The notes under the pieces: generated by a model
Seen by the model: the letters and a program-made list of their open reading frames with translations, nothing else
The model's database searches: none
Told to the model about the DNA's origin: nothing
NCBI RefSeq assembly: GCF_036324505.1
Contig: NC_086352.1
Coordinates: forward strand, 27,918,312-27,982,311
Reading direction: 5' to 3'
DNA from: Eleginops maclovinus
Lineage: Eukaryota > Chordata > Actinopteri > Perciformes > Eleginopidae
DNA: 64,000 nt
Program-made: the position numbers and the translations under genes
In this document: in pieces, positions 1-11,328 of the stretch
Numbering within the stretch: position 1 is the first letter of the stretch
Layout of the letters: every line of letters starts with the position of its first letter

Positions 1-788
<788 letters not shown>

Positions 789-923
789 ACATGCATTTGC
801 TGTAGACGGATAGGTAGACACAAACATCCACATCTTGTTTCCATGGTGACCAAGTGAACAGGAATCCTTGTCAAGATCAAATCCTCTTCCAGTCCAAACC
901 AGTCAGCTCCTCATAAATGGACT

Positions 924-924
<1 letters not shown>

Positions 925-1012
<88 letters not shown>
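925..1012. repeat. (GT)44 microsatellite
   Basis: An uninterrupted run of about 44 GT units (88 bp), opposite in sense to the CA tract at 667-786. The two tracts are complementary to each other over their whole shorter length. Confidence 0.98.
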
Positions 1013-1014
<2 letters not shown>

Positions 1015-1345
1015 TCCTTTGAATTACCCCCACGAGATTCACAAAGGATGATCGCATCTCCAGGAAGTAAAACTTTTCATGTCTGAAGAGAAATTAATTT
1101 AGCAGATTTTCATCTCACCGAGGATTTAACGATGATGGAATCTTGGTCTGTTCATCCAGAGTGGCCACAAGACTTAGAAAGGCAGTATTAATATTCAAGG
1201 TACCCACAGGGTGATGTAAGGTTGTGTTACCTTCAGTGGTGGAAGAAGTACTCAGAGCAAGACCATACTACTTCAACAATTAAAAATGATATACATTCAA
1301 CAATTTAAAAAAGTACAAAGATATAAGTATCAACGTATCTCTTAA

Positions 1346-2056
1346 AGGTCTCCTATTATGCTCTTTTATGACATATATTATGTCTCAAATATATTTAAAA
1401 AAAACATGTGTCTGACGTGTTTTGCTCAAAATACCAAACAGATCATTGATTTTAGCATGTCCGCTATTCCTCTGTTTCAGCCCTGTTTTCGAAAGTGCTG
1501 ATTCTGTGACTTTAGCTCTAAATCTGAGCTGAGCTGAAGCTGGCCACGCCCCTTTAGAGCATCATGATCTCTCTGTCTGAAGAGAGAAGTGTCTAATGGA
1601 GAAACTCAGCTAAATGCTGCCGTGATTAAACACCATGATATGTTCCAAACCACATCAAGCATTATTTCTGAAACACTTCTCAGTGTTTACCACTAGAACA
1701 GAGCCTTTATATGTATTATATACAACAACTCTAAGTCCCTCCTGCAGACATCCTGCTGAACACAAAGACACACAGAGGTGCTGCGGAGGGGATTCAGCTC
1801 GCGACTGTATATTGCAGACGATAGGTTGGGACGTGTCACGTGGGGGGGACGTTGCCAGCAGTTCAATGTAAAGGCAGCCCACATTTCCGTTATGACATCA
1901 TATCGGCATCAAATCTGGAACAGCTTGTTTGTACCCCCGTTTTTAGAGATGAGGAGGAAAAGAGAGAGGGTTGTATTTTCTGACACTCCATACACACCGG
2001 GGACACATATTTATGTATAAAAGACAGCGAAAAGTACATTTTGCATAATGGGACAT
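1346..2056. mobile_element. TTAA-flanked MITE, about 711 bp
   Basis: The element begins AGGTCTCCTATTATGC after a TTAA (1342-1345) and ends GCATAATGGGACAT before a TTAA (2057-2060). The two ends are imperfect inverted repeats sharing the ATTATGC core. There is no coding capacity; small open frames inside are not gene-like. TTAA duplication is typical of piggyBac-type transposition, so a non-autonomous piggyBac-like element is the best guess. I did not see an autonomous partner with these ends. Confidence 0.6.
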
Positions 2057-2082
2057 TTAACACCAAATGTAAAATATCATAT

Positions 2083-2504
2083 TATGCATTGTTTGGGTTT
2101 TCCCTTTCCTGTAGTGTGTTATATAGGTTTTTGTGCATGTGCAGTAAATGGTCTGCAAAGGACAAAATCACAAAGTTCCCTCCAGAGGGAGTAACACACT
2201 CCCCCGTCGTCTGAAACGGCTCCATTGGACTCCTTTCTGTAAAATAATGACATCACTATGTAACACTTGCGCTTCTATTGGCTAGTGCTCTGTCAGATTG
2301 AGAGGCTAATGGGTGGGACATCTCTAAGCGGTTGACCAATCACAAGAGGGCCGGCCAGCTAACCAATCAGAGCAGACTGGAGTCTGGTTTCAGACAGAGG
2401 ATGAAAAGAGGTGCTGCAGCACAGGATGAGAAAAACACAAGAAGAACTTATTGAACATTTAAGCATGTTAAAGTCACAATAGAGGCACACAACACAAATA
2501 TGGG
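2083..2504 (-). mobile_element. MITE family A copy, reverse orientation
   Basis: This copy matches, in reverse complement, the dispersed repeat seen at 40373-40774, 45373-45640, 48116-48855, 50184-50393 and 54029-54233. Shared landmarks are the block reading CATACTGCCTGTGCTGCAGC in the sense orientation, an ATTGGTCAACC block, a TAGTGATGTCA block and an end block ATAACACACTACAGGAAAGG. It abuts the neighbouring MITE at 1346-2056. Its outer end is degraded, so the terminal TTAA is not visible here. Confidence 0.7.
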
Positions 2505-2984
2505 GCCGAGACACTAAACAGAAAGTATTTGCTAAACAAAACTAATCTAACCGCAACTACTAAATGGTCCCCAAACTATATTTTCATCATTTTAAAATGT
2601 GGTTTGAATAAATAACATAAAATAAGCACAGAAACATGATAATGGGAAAAAAATGGTACAAATTAAATGCATTTTATTGGTTCTTACAAAAATGATCTGC
2701 AAAGGAACTAAAGCTGTCAGATATGGAACTTGCCTAAAACGTCAGATTTGTAGTCAAGTTGAATAATAAATAAATGTATTTAGTTGGATCTGATCTGTTT
2801 TTGTTTTTTTCAGTTATATCAGGCCTTTGAGTGTTTTTCTGACGCATCCTCTTTAAAATGCACTGGAACAAATTGATTTCACTGGTGTAAAAACTTCAAC
2901 TTGAGCATGTGGAGTAAAATAAAAAGCACACAGCAACAAGATAAATGAGTGTAAATACAGCTTTAATAGTTGAGGCTCGTACTG

Positions 2985-3300
2985 ACAGTTTCCAGGTGCA
3001 TTTCAGAGTAATTTCGATGCCAGTGCTCAGAGCCTATAAGCTTCTGTAACTCACCTTGACAGCGGCGGCTCTCAGCTGCATAATGTGTCTTACTAATGAG
3101 GCTGTGATTCCTCAGACGGCATCCATTACTGCCTTGAAAAATAGCCTTAAATTGGAAATTCCATTAAATCTGCTCCAGCTGGCTTAATTCATGATGAAAT
3201 ATGAAGTTGTGACTCTGCAGAATTAAGGTTCTGATCTCATTAATAAAGTACATTAAATTAAATGAGATATTCATTAGTGTCGTTTCATTGATTTGGTTTG
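2985..3300. promoter_or_regulatory. Possible conserved non-coding element
   Basis: Sequence texture differs from its surroundings. It is less AT-monotonous and free of repeats, with several homeodomain-type TAAT/ATTA cores spaced through it (for example the ACTAATGAGG block near 3090 and ATTCATGATGAAAT near 3187). This look is common in vertebrate developmental enhancers, but cross-species conservation cannot be seen from one sequence. Low confidence. Confidence 0.2.
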
Positions 3301-4983
3301 TGCGATAGCGATTGTTAGCTTAGTATTTTGGAGAAGGAATAACCTTGGTTTGTTTGTTTGTTTGTTTCATTTACAGACAGATAATATCACCAATGATTCA
3401 AAATCAAATTAAGTCTCTATCCATTCATTTAACCTGCTTGTATTTATGGGTCAAAATGGATTGAAGTGGCGTGCTTTTGTTTACTCTGCCTTCAATATGA
3501 GTGGGGAAACTGAGTAGACAGACTTTGTATTATGTGTTTTGAATTGCAGGTTCTAGCAGAGTCGTTGCATTTATGAACGCTTTAAATCCTTTTAGATTTT
3601 GCTCAAGTTGTTTGGATTCACTACCCTGTGCACAGCCACCACAGTGAGAGGAATCATTTTACTGAACGTCATATTTTTACAAGCATCTAAACAAATGCTC
3701 ATCATCTTCAACGAAAAAGCCTTAGGGTTTTCAGGAAATAACAGACTAACACCAATTTGAAGAGGATCAGGGGTTAATACAGTTGGAGCGAGTGCAAATT
3801 AAACTACCTGTCCCCTGGTCTTCTGTTTTTTGTTTAGTTTTTAGACATTAAATAAACACAACTTTAGATGGAAATGTAAACCATAATAAAAAAATATTTT
3901 TTAACATGGCCCCAGGTTAATATTGTACTTTCCCTTTTTTTTTTTATCTGACAGATAGAAATAAAACATTTTTACAGATCAATTGATAAAAATGTGGTGA
4001 ACCGATAAAATATGATACTCCTAAAGATGGAACTATCTAACAGTAGACATACATTGTCATGCTCCAGCTGTGACATTACAATTCTTAAAAAAGTAAAAAT
4101 ATTCAAAAAATTATAAGATATATAATAATACAACTCTAACACAACTCTTCCTCATTGGCATTGCTTCTTTACTGTAGATAAACAACATGAGAGCTTTTCC
4201 ATAACAGCCTGGTTGTGGCTGTATAGCAAAGACACTATTTCAACATGGGATCAAATCAATGAAATGTGTTATATTTCTTATTTCTGCACATTCTGTACAA
4301 CCCAGGAATAAAACAAACAGAAAGAAAACGAACTGTGTGTTTGAATGTGTCCACAAGGTGAAGAGTGATGTGCTGGGTGGATTACCTGCAGGTCAGGTAG
4401 GATGGTGTTCTGCTTCAGATTTAGCCTCACAGCTGAACAGCTCATTAGCATCGCCTCTCCTCACACCAATAGCCTGCACGGCCCATTAGTATTCCAGGAA
4501 ATTAACGCTGCAAAGAAAAGGACTTAATGATCTGACTTCAACGCTTAACATAACCGAACATAACGCAGCTTCACTGAATTAGAGTGGAAGTCAATGATGA
4601 CTATTCTGGTCATTACTTAGTGAGGATTAATAAGAGTGTGAAGTCAGGGATAAAGTATGTGTTGGGACCGAGGGCCGGGCAGTAGAGCAGCTGGAGGTTT
4701 GATTCACTTTGAAATTGATTTCCCTTTCAGATGTGATGAAAATGGGAACTTGGTGAAGCATCATGGGTCCAAGAAGATATTTGACAGACTGAACACAGAA
4801 CGAAAATAAATCAACTATTATAGCCCCCACACCGGTACAGTGTAAATCCTGGCTCCATCATCCCACACAATCAACATTACTGTCCAAAACATGCACTTCC
4901 AGCAAGACAGGTGTATAACTCGACTTGCGTAGGAGAAAAAAAATACTGATTTTGAACAGGCCCACTCTGCTTCTTGTTTTTTT

Positions 4984-5056
4984 CCCCTTTCCTGTAGTGT
5001 GTTATATAGCTTTTTGTGCATATAAATGATCTGCAAAAGCTAAAATCCCAAAGTTC
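4984..5056 (-). mobile_element. MITE family A fragment
   Basis: A short reverse-orientation piece carrying the end block of family A (CCTTTCCTGTAGTGTGTTAT, followed by the TTGTGCAT motif), matching positions near 2103-2180. Only the end of the element remains. Confidence 0.6.
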
Positions 5057-5491
5057 ATCCCACAGATTAAAATACACATACTCATAGATTATTTAAAATA
5101 AATGTTCCCCATCCAGTCAAAGAAGCAATTTATTTGACTTTTACAACTGGAAATGCTATTGGGTTTGCTGTGGAGTATAATTCTACTCAAAGCCATCAAG
5201 AGCAGCATCTATTGGTAACCTAACTCTGTAAATAATGTAGTATAATGAGCTGTAGGATTACAACAATTACGTCGAACAGAAACAGATTAATCCATTATTA
5301 CATTTTGGTGATGTGATCTTCAAAGATAAAAGAAGATACCTCATGCCAATTCCTACTTGCACAATGGAAACCACAGATGCTCACATGATTTATATTTATC
5401 TGTCACACATCTTGTGTATGTTGAACACTGAAAACAATGACCTTATTGCTAAGCTGTGTGACACTAATGAAAATACCAAATCGTGAGCTTA

Positions 5492-5710
5492 GAATTATAA
5501 GGTTCTATCTCCGTTTAGGGTAGTTCTGAGATATTGAGCATCAAAGTTTATACATCCCAGCTGGCAAAACTGTTATGTAGTATAATCTACTATTATAGCT
5601 CAACAAGACCATCACCCTACAGGTACTTTGAGGATAGAATATCAAAATCCTGGCACATTTGGAGTGGGGATTTTTAAGATGGTCCAAATGGAGATAGAAC
5701 CTTATAATTC
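5492..5710. repeat. 219-bp inverted-repeat unit inside the left end
   Basis: The 21-bp core GAATTATAAGG-TTCTATCTCC at 5492-5512 is matched by its exact reverse complement at 5690-5710, so the left 219 bp of the element is a small terminal-inverted-repeat unit of its own. A third copy in the first orientation follows at 5732-5752. This looks like a MITE derivative nested at, or sharing, the end of the larger element. Confidence 0.7.
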
Positions 5711-6480
5711 TGAGAGCTCTGATTCTGTTCGGAATTATAAGGTTCTATCTCCACTTTTATAAATAAAACCCTACATTTCAAAGAATAAATGTATATAACC
5801 ATTGATTTTAATCAATATATATATTTATAACACAAGTTCATAGCTTGTAGTATATAATATAATATATAATAGTATAGTATACATCAAAGCCAAGCAAGTT
5901 TTTAAGAAAACAAATATTTTATTTCAATTTTCAAAGAACATCATAGAAAAATTGCACTTGAACTAAATATTTTTTTTTCTTCACACATGACACCCACCCC
6001 TCTGTCCTCTGTACTGTTAAAACATTAAGGAAGCATCTAACATACATTAAAAACTGTTCATTTAGTAGATTAAAACATACAAAATATTGTGTAACATCAT
6101 GAAAATGCTCTGAAACATTTTAAAAACAGTGTTAATTCATTTCATTAAAAACATTCTAAACACACTTCTAATCAATAATGTATTGTTGTAATTCATTAGA
6201 TTCTTTTTTAAATCCTCCACCCCTTGACATCCCCTCTTCCCCACCCATATACCCCCCCACACACACAAACTGTTACTAAACATCATTAAACACTTTTTAA
6301 AAACACATTGTTCATTTATTGTATAAGCTAGTGTCAAACTATGAGACACTTTGAGAACAAACTATGAGACAATTTTATTATTTATTATTCTGTCTGTTTT
6401 GTTATGTATGATGTACTTTAATTTATATGTAATTTATGTTGTCATGACTCTTTCTGACCTTCCAATCTACTATCTAGATA

Positions 6481-7058
6481 TCACTTTCTAAATACTGCCG
6501 TGTAGTATGCTTTGTCAACGACAGGCATGTACTTGAACATGGATAAAATGTCTGACTTCTTTGCCTCTGCGATTGTGTTTTTGTTTGTGAGCAGCTTTGG
6601 CTGGGGCAGCAATAGAGACGTTGGCATGTTAGCCCTGGTTTTGGTGTTTGAACCCCTAATATCCACCTGTATAGGAGGCTGAGCATGGGAGGTACTGTAC
6701 TGCACACTGAACAGATTTTGCGAAAATGTTATTTGGGCCACTGAAGCAAATGGTACCTGCTTGTATTGGAAAAGTTTTGAGCATGACTGAAAGTCTTTAA
6801 AATCTGAATCTTTCATCTGGATGACAGTGTAAGGGTTGGTTCTGTTCGCTCTCAGAAGGACACGCAAGAAGGATAGTGGGCTGTAAAACTCTGAACATGC
6901 CATTGCCTTTTCAATGTTGCTGTGCATGTTATCTACTTCTTGGACAGCCGAGTGGCCAGGCGTAGAGTATTTCATAGTGATCTTTTGAACCACTAGATCC
7001 TGCTGTCCTCTTTGCCTCTCCAAGTTCCTTTGGAGGTCTTTCATCAGCATCATCATTT
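6481..7058 (-). CDS. Transposon reading frame, C-terminal transposase-like
   Basis: An open frame of about 190 residues runs from a consensus-like splice acceptor (pyrimidine-rich, TTACAG, boundary at 7059/7058) to a stop at 6481. Near its start it contains PGHSAVQEVDNMHSNIEKA; further on come a YTVIQMKD segment, a VDIRG segment and a terminal KYMPVVDKAYY segment. From memory, the GHS...E-D..HS.IE pattern resembles the C-terminal part of a widespread group of uncharacterised transposase-like proteins in fish and invertebrates; this is not verified. No DDE catalytic core is visible upstream, so the copy is probably deleted. It is not joined in frame to the first exon candidate at 7410-7379. 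Confidence 0.45.
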
Positions 7059-7199
7059 CTGTAACAAAAAACAATTGAATTATTATCCTGATATAAATGG
7101 GGCAACTTTTATCAAGACACCAACAATCTAGCAATCTTTAAAAGCTAGCTAGCTTGCCTTTATTGAAGGGGAATAAGTTAGAAATTGGCGTTATGTTAG

Positions 7200-7262
7200 G
7201 CTGCAGTCATCATTCGCTAGCAAGCTAATGCTAACGTTCGCTAATGCTAACATTCGCTAATG
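7200..7262. repeat. Short tandem array, GCTAATGCTAACATTC-like
   Basis: Three imperfect copies of a 16-bp unit (ATTCGCTAATGCTAAC type) lie between the transposon's reading frame and its candidate first exon, followed by CTAGCTA-rich sequence. It would lie within the putative intron. Confidence 0.75.
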
Positions 7263-7378
7263 CTAAACGAGCTACCTAGCTACCTTCGCAAACAAGCTGG
7301 TTTATATTAGCTAGCTAATGATTTGTTATAAGTATTAATTAAGTATTATATACCAGCTCTATGTGTGCTTCAACTTAC

Positions 7379-7410
7379 CGATCTCTTCTTGTCCGTCTTT
7401 TGGGCGCCAT
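7379..7410 (-). other. Candidate first coding exon of the 5481-7741 element
   Basis: On the minus strand an ATG at 7410 opens the short basic peptide MAPKRRTRRD and ends in a strong donor (GATCG followed by GTAAGTTG). Joined to the acceptor at 7058 it continues for about 35 hydrophilic residues (beginning NDDADERPPKELGEAK) and then stops; the transposase-like frame lies one register away. Either a frameshift or an internal deletion separates the two parts, or a different acceptor was used originally. Confidence 0.4.
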
Positions 7411-7540
7411 CGCCGGCTTCAGATGTTCAGGCTAATGTCCAGCCCTTAGCTCTGTGTCCAGGCTACAGAGCTAAGAGGTGGGTTTTGATTGGTCCGTCCG
7501 TGTTCTTTCGTGGGTTTTGATTGGATATTGAATCTACTGG
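7411..7540 (-). promoter_or_regulatory. Putative promoter of the 5481-7741 element
   Basis: Upstream of the candidate ATG (minus strand) are two copies of TGGGTTTTGATTGG (read on the plus strand, ending near 7492 and 7524), each giving a CCAAT box on the minus strand. Between them and the ATG is a perfect 10-bp inverted repeat (TTAGCTCTGT / ACAGAGCTAA, 7447-7475) around a 9-bp loop. This arrangement is typical of a transposon's own TATA-less promoter. Confidence 0.35.
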
Positions 7541-7741
7541 AGATAGAACCTTATAATCCCAACTCGGTTTATGTTTTGTGAGATGGAACCTTTTTATTTT
7601 ACTAATACTAACTAAAAAAATATTTTTTTTTACAAAAATAACACCACACAGGCATTAATAAACACCTAATGGATAAGATTATGTCAAAAACTCAATTTCG
7701 ACCAAAAGTGGAGATAGAACCTTATAATTCTAAACTCACGA

Positions 7742-10223
7742 AATCTGTCAACATTTTAGTTTTCAATGTGATGCTAGATGCATTTTTTCCAATCTCTGAC
7801 ATCTTCCCCCCAGTGTGAATATGAATCATTGATCTATAATCAGATTCTGCTAAATAATTATAGAAATAGAGCAAGATGTGATGACTTTTGGTGATTGCTT
7901 TAATTCAGTTTTCAAACTTATTTAACCTCAGTAAAAAGAAAATGGGAGTGACGGAGGTTTAAAGAGTTTTCTCAAAGATTGAATGAAAAATCGTAAAAGC
8001 TCTTTGATCCTAGATACCTCTGACTCTCTGCCTGGTTAGTAAACTTCCCATTGCTGCTGTTAAACAGGTCAGACTGCGTGATGCCGTTGGGCAGCAGCCC
8101 GCTGTAACCGCGGCGCTTTTACGCTCGCAGAATTGTTGTTGCTACAGTATAGCAGCTGCTAATGTTCTGTCGTTATTCAACTAATTGGGGGAAAGCGGCT
8201 TGTATATATTCTGACAAGCTAGTGAGGGAAAGTTAAAAACAGCTTAACAAGTGGGCAGGGAAGATCCACAGATTTGAATGTTTGGAAAGGGCAGGTGGGA
8301 GTGGATGTGAGAGTGCGGTGAAAGTGTGGGCATCTAGACAGGTGAGAATGGCAATGAAAGGTCCTGGGGTGGTGAATAGTACCTGAAAGGAGGGCCAGCC
8401 AGGCAGATGTGACACATTTCTGTTATTTAGTTTACTAATTGAAGGGTGGTTTTATTATGCTGTTCATTCCTTCTTCTTATTTATGTTTTGTTAAGATGCA
8501 ACTTTTTTCTGTACATAAAGCACGTTTCCATGAGGTCAGGAAAACATTGAAAGTTGGGGAAAAGAATGAAAAAGATAAGAATTATAAAGAAAACAGTGAG
8601 GTGATTTGGTCTGCAGAGGCAGACAACAATAAAAACAAGGACAAAACACATATTGATAAAAGCAGGAAGTTTGAGAAAAATATTGATCTTCATCATCAAC
8701 ACTTTTAACAAGGTCAGCTGCGGATGCTGCTGTGAAATGATTCTGCTCCTGAGTGCTCTAGAAAATGTGTCAAAGGGAAATGTGATGTACATCCTCTGGG
8801 CTGTAAAATGATATGATTTATCATGAAACCACACAACAGCAACAACAACAAAACATTGTTCTTTTCTCTGTGCATTGTTTAAAAAGGACGAGCTGAATAA
8901 TTAATTGTTTCCCTCTGATGAGTCAGTCAACACTGTTCACCCATTTAGAATATAATCAGCCCGTTTGATGGCCATTATCAGTTGTTGTCACTAGTACAGG
9001 TGCACATCTCATGTAAGGAAATGTTTCACATCTTGAAAAGTTTTGTTTGGTTTTGCTATGGTCTTTCACAAGACAGAAAAAGTGTTTTGTTCTATACTCC
9101 CCATCAAAGCGTAAAGTTAGTCACAGTTAGGGCTAAAACGCTTTGAGTGACAGGATGGTGGTGTCTCAGGTTGTTAGCTGCTAACTGTCTGGTGTTCTAT
9201 GTCACTAGGACCTGATCAACTCAACTGATTATTGCACATTTATGGATTAGCTAGGATTTAGCCGGAGATGTCACTGCCAAGACAGCAAAGTTCTTTGCTC
9301 AGGCTTAACAATGGCTCTTCAGTTTTCTATTGTAACACCATGTGAATAAAATACACTTCAAATAAGTTAACGTTGACTCCACATGACAGAAACTGCGTTA
9401 AAAACCTGTTTTCATCAAAAAGCACTCTTTATAGTACACTGCCAGACTTGCAATCCTTCCCAACATCACAACAGCTGTTTGAGGTCACCGCCTTCTTGTA
9501 TTTTCATTGTTAAGCAACCATGTGAATGATATTGATGTTCTACATACTTCTACAACTTGAATCCAGAGACTTCAGCGGCCAGATTTATAAGCGCTGTGTA
9601 TGCACAAAATGAGCATACTGGATGCCATTTCCATTGAATAAACTGGTATTTATAAAAGCAACGTGTGCGGTGAGAATGTGTCACCTCAAACACATTTCAG
9701 AGCAGCGCACACAGTTTTAAAAAGAGATGTCATGCATCAATCAATTAAGTTTTATGCCTCCAGATGTTTGCTTCTTTAATGACTACCGCCGAAAACAAAC
9801 CATTTGCGCTCAATGCAATCACAACTGCAGGGCAACAAAATAAATGAGCTTCCCCAGTTTCAGTTTATCACAATACCACATTGTGAATCATGCAAGCCAT
9901 ACTGCTTATGGTTTCAAAAATGTTTTTTTGGTCTATTTCAATGACATTTAGCAGTTGAGTTACCCTTGTATAGTGCTGTTTTAAGAAAAAACACACCTGC
10001 TTTGACAGAACACAAAATAATATAAAGATCCAAAAACATTCAGATGAGAGCGTTGAGAGCTGATGAGGAGTCAGGAAAACACTGGTGGGTTGATTTATAA
10101 AACACAAGGCCTTGAAATACAACATGTTGTCAATTATAATGCAAGAGGTAAGTCTCTACGTTTTTCATTAACCTTACCTTTCCTGAAACCCAAAAGAGAG
10201 TGGGGAACACAGCAGTGGTGATG

Positions 10224-10230
<7 letters not shown>
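7742..10230. other. Intergenic DNA
   Basis: No exon, RNA gene or element recognised. Around 8040-8200 there is a locally GC-richer stretch with CTGCTGTT and GCTCGCAG motifs that stands out from its surroundings. Short open frames here (for example 8481-8834) lack codon structure or splice context. Confidence 0.5.

Positions 10231-10254
<24 letters not shown>
10231..10254. repeat. (AT)12 microsatellite
   Basis: A pure AT dinucleotide run preceded by an imperfect GTATATAC stretch. Such runs are expected in intergenic fish DNA. Confidence 0.9.
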
Positions 10255-11273
10255 CAGAGTAACGGAGAAATTGTTAGATCGGTACAAATATTTTCTTAGA
10301 GAGATAATATTTGTATATCCTGTATAATATAATTATAGGTAGGTGGATGGATGTATGGATGAAATGTTCTATAATATCATCAAGTATCATATACTGTACA
10401 TTCATTGAAACCCCTCTCCACCAGAGGGTACTTCACATCAATGCAAACTGCAGAGGCAACATGTTTAAAGATGTTTTGAGGACGTGTTTCCATGGTAACC
10501 AAGTCAATTGCTCACAATGAGGCTCTCATTGGTTCAGCTTTTCCAAACTGTTTACCAGAGCAAGTACACTCTCTCTGCTTCCTCATCACTGTCTGCTCTT
10601 TGACCCAATCGATTTGCCTCTTCATCATTGTTATTTTACAGGGGGGAATCTTATCTGTATCGCTCCCTTTATTTTACTCAACTGGTTATGAGTTTGTGAG
10701 CACCCCCCACCACCTCCACCAACACCACCTCTGACAGATGAGGAGGTGGAGGTTTAGGATGGCCAGGAGCCAGAGTTTCTCCTGGATACATCAGCAGTGG
10801 TGGGCTGCAGCTAGAAATGTATCAGAAGAGAGGAAAAACCAAAAAGTATTGTGACAAATGTATTCTGACTGTTAAAATAATAAACAATAAATATATAATA
10901 AACAATAATTGTACTGTAGTGTAATAATAACATAATACTCTATATTTAAGCTTTCAAAATGAAAATCAGCAGTGCTTTAAATAACATACAAACACTTCAA
11001 TAGCAGTGAAATGCAGAAAAATGAAATAAATCAAAATGATTAAAATGTCAAGCTAATTAGATCCAGCTCAGCAGGAGGAAAATCTTTTGATTATAAACTG
11101 TGTAATATTGATCACGTGGAGTGCATTTGTGTTTATGCTGGCACAATTGTAGGATGTTGTTGTGCTCCCTTGCTAATCATCAACACAACTCTCTGCTGGG
11201 TAAGTATTCAAAGGAAGGTGTTATAAATATGTCAAAAGGATTGTTTACAATGCAATGAACAAAAAAAGACTAA

Positions 11274-11328
11274 CATTGAGCTGAATAGAGGGATTTAAGA
11301 CATTGGGCTGAATAGAGGGATTTAAGAC
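11274..11328. repeat. 27-bp direct tandem duplication
   Basis: The unit GCTGAATAGAGGGATTTAAG plus a few flanking bases is present twice in a row with almost no divergence, indicating a recent slippage or duplication event. Confidence 0.85.

Larger units (their letters stand above)
2505..5480. other. Intergenic DNA
   Basis: No gene recognised. It holds a TAAT-rich block at about 2985-3300 and a small MITE family A fragment at 4984-5056, both listed separately, and a short (TTTG)n run near 3346-3367. The rest is AT-rich DNA without a visible pattern. Confidence 0.5.
5481..7741 (-). mobile_element. Unfamiliar DNA transposon with 32-bp terminal inverted repeats
   Basis: Both ends carry the same inverted repeat: TCGTGAG, one variable base, then TTAGAATTATAAGG and TTCTATCTCC, inward from 5481 and from 7741. 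The 2261 bp interior holds a reading frame on the minus strand (6481-7058), a candidate first exon with a consensus splice donor (7410-7379) and a promoter-like stretch with two CCAAT boxes. The 21-bp core of the repeat also occurs at three internal positions. Flanking bases are A-rich and no clear target duplication can be defined. I do not recognise the family; Kolobok-like or another cut-and-paste superfamily is possible. The copy looks internally deleted. Confidence 0.7.
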
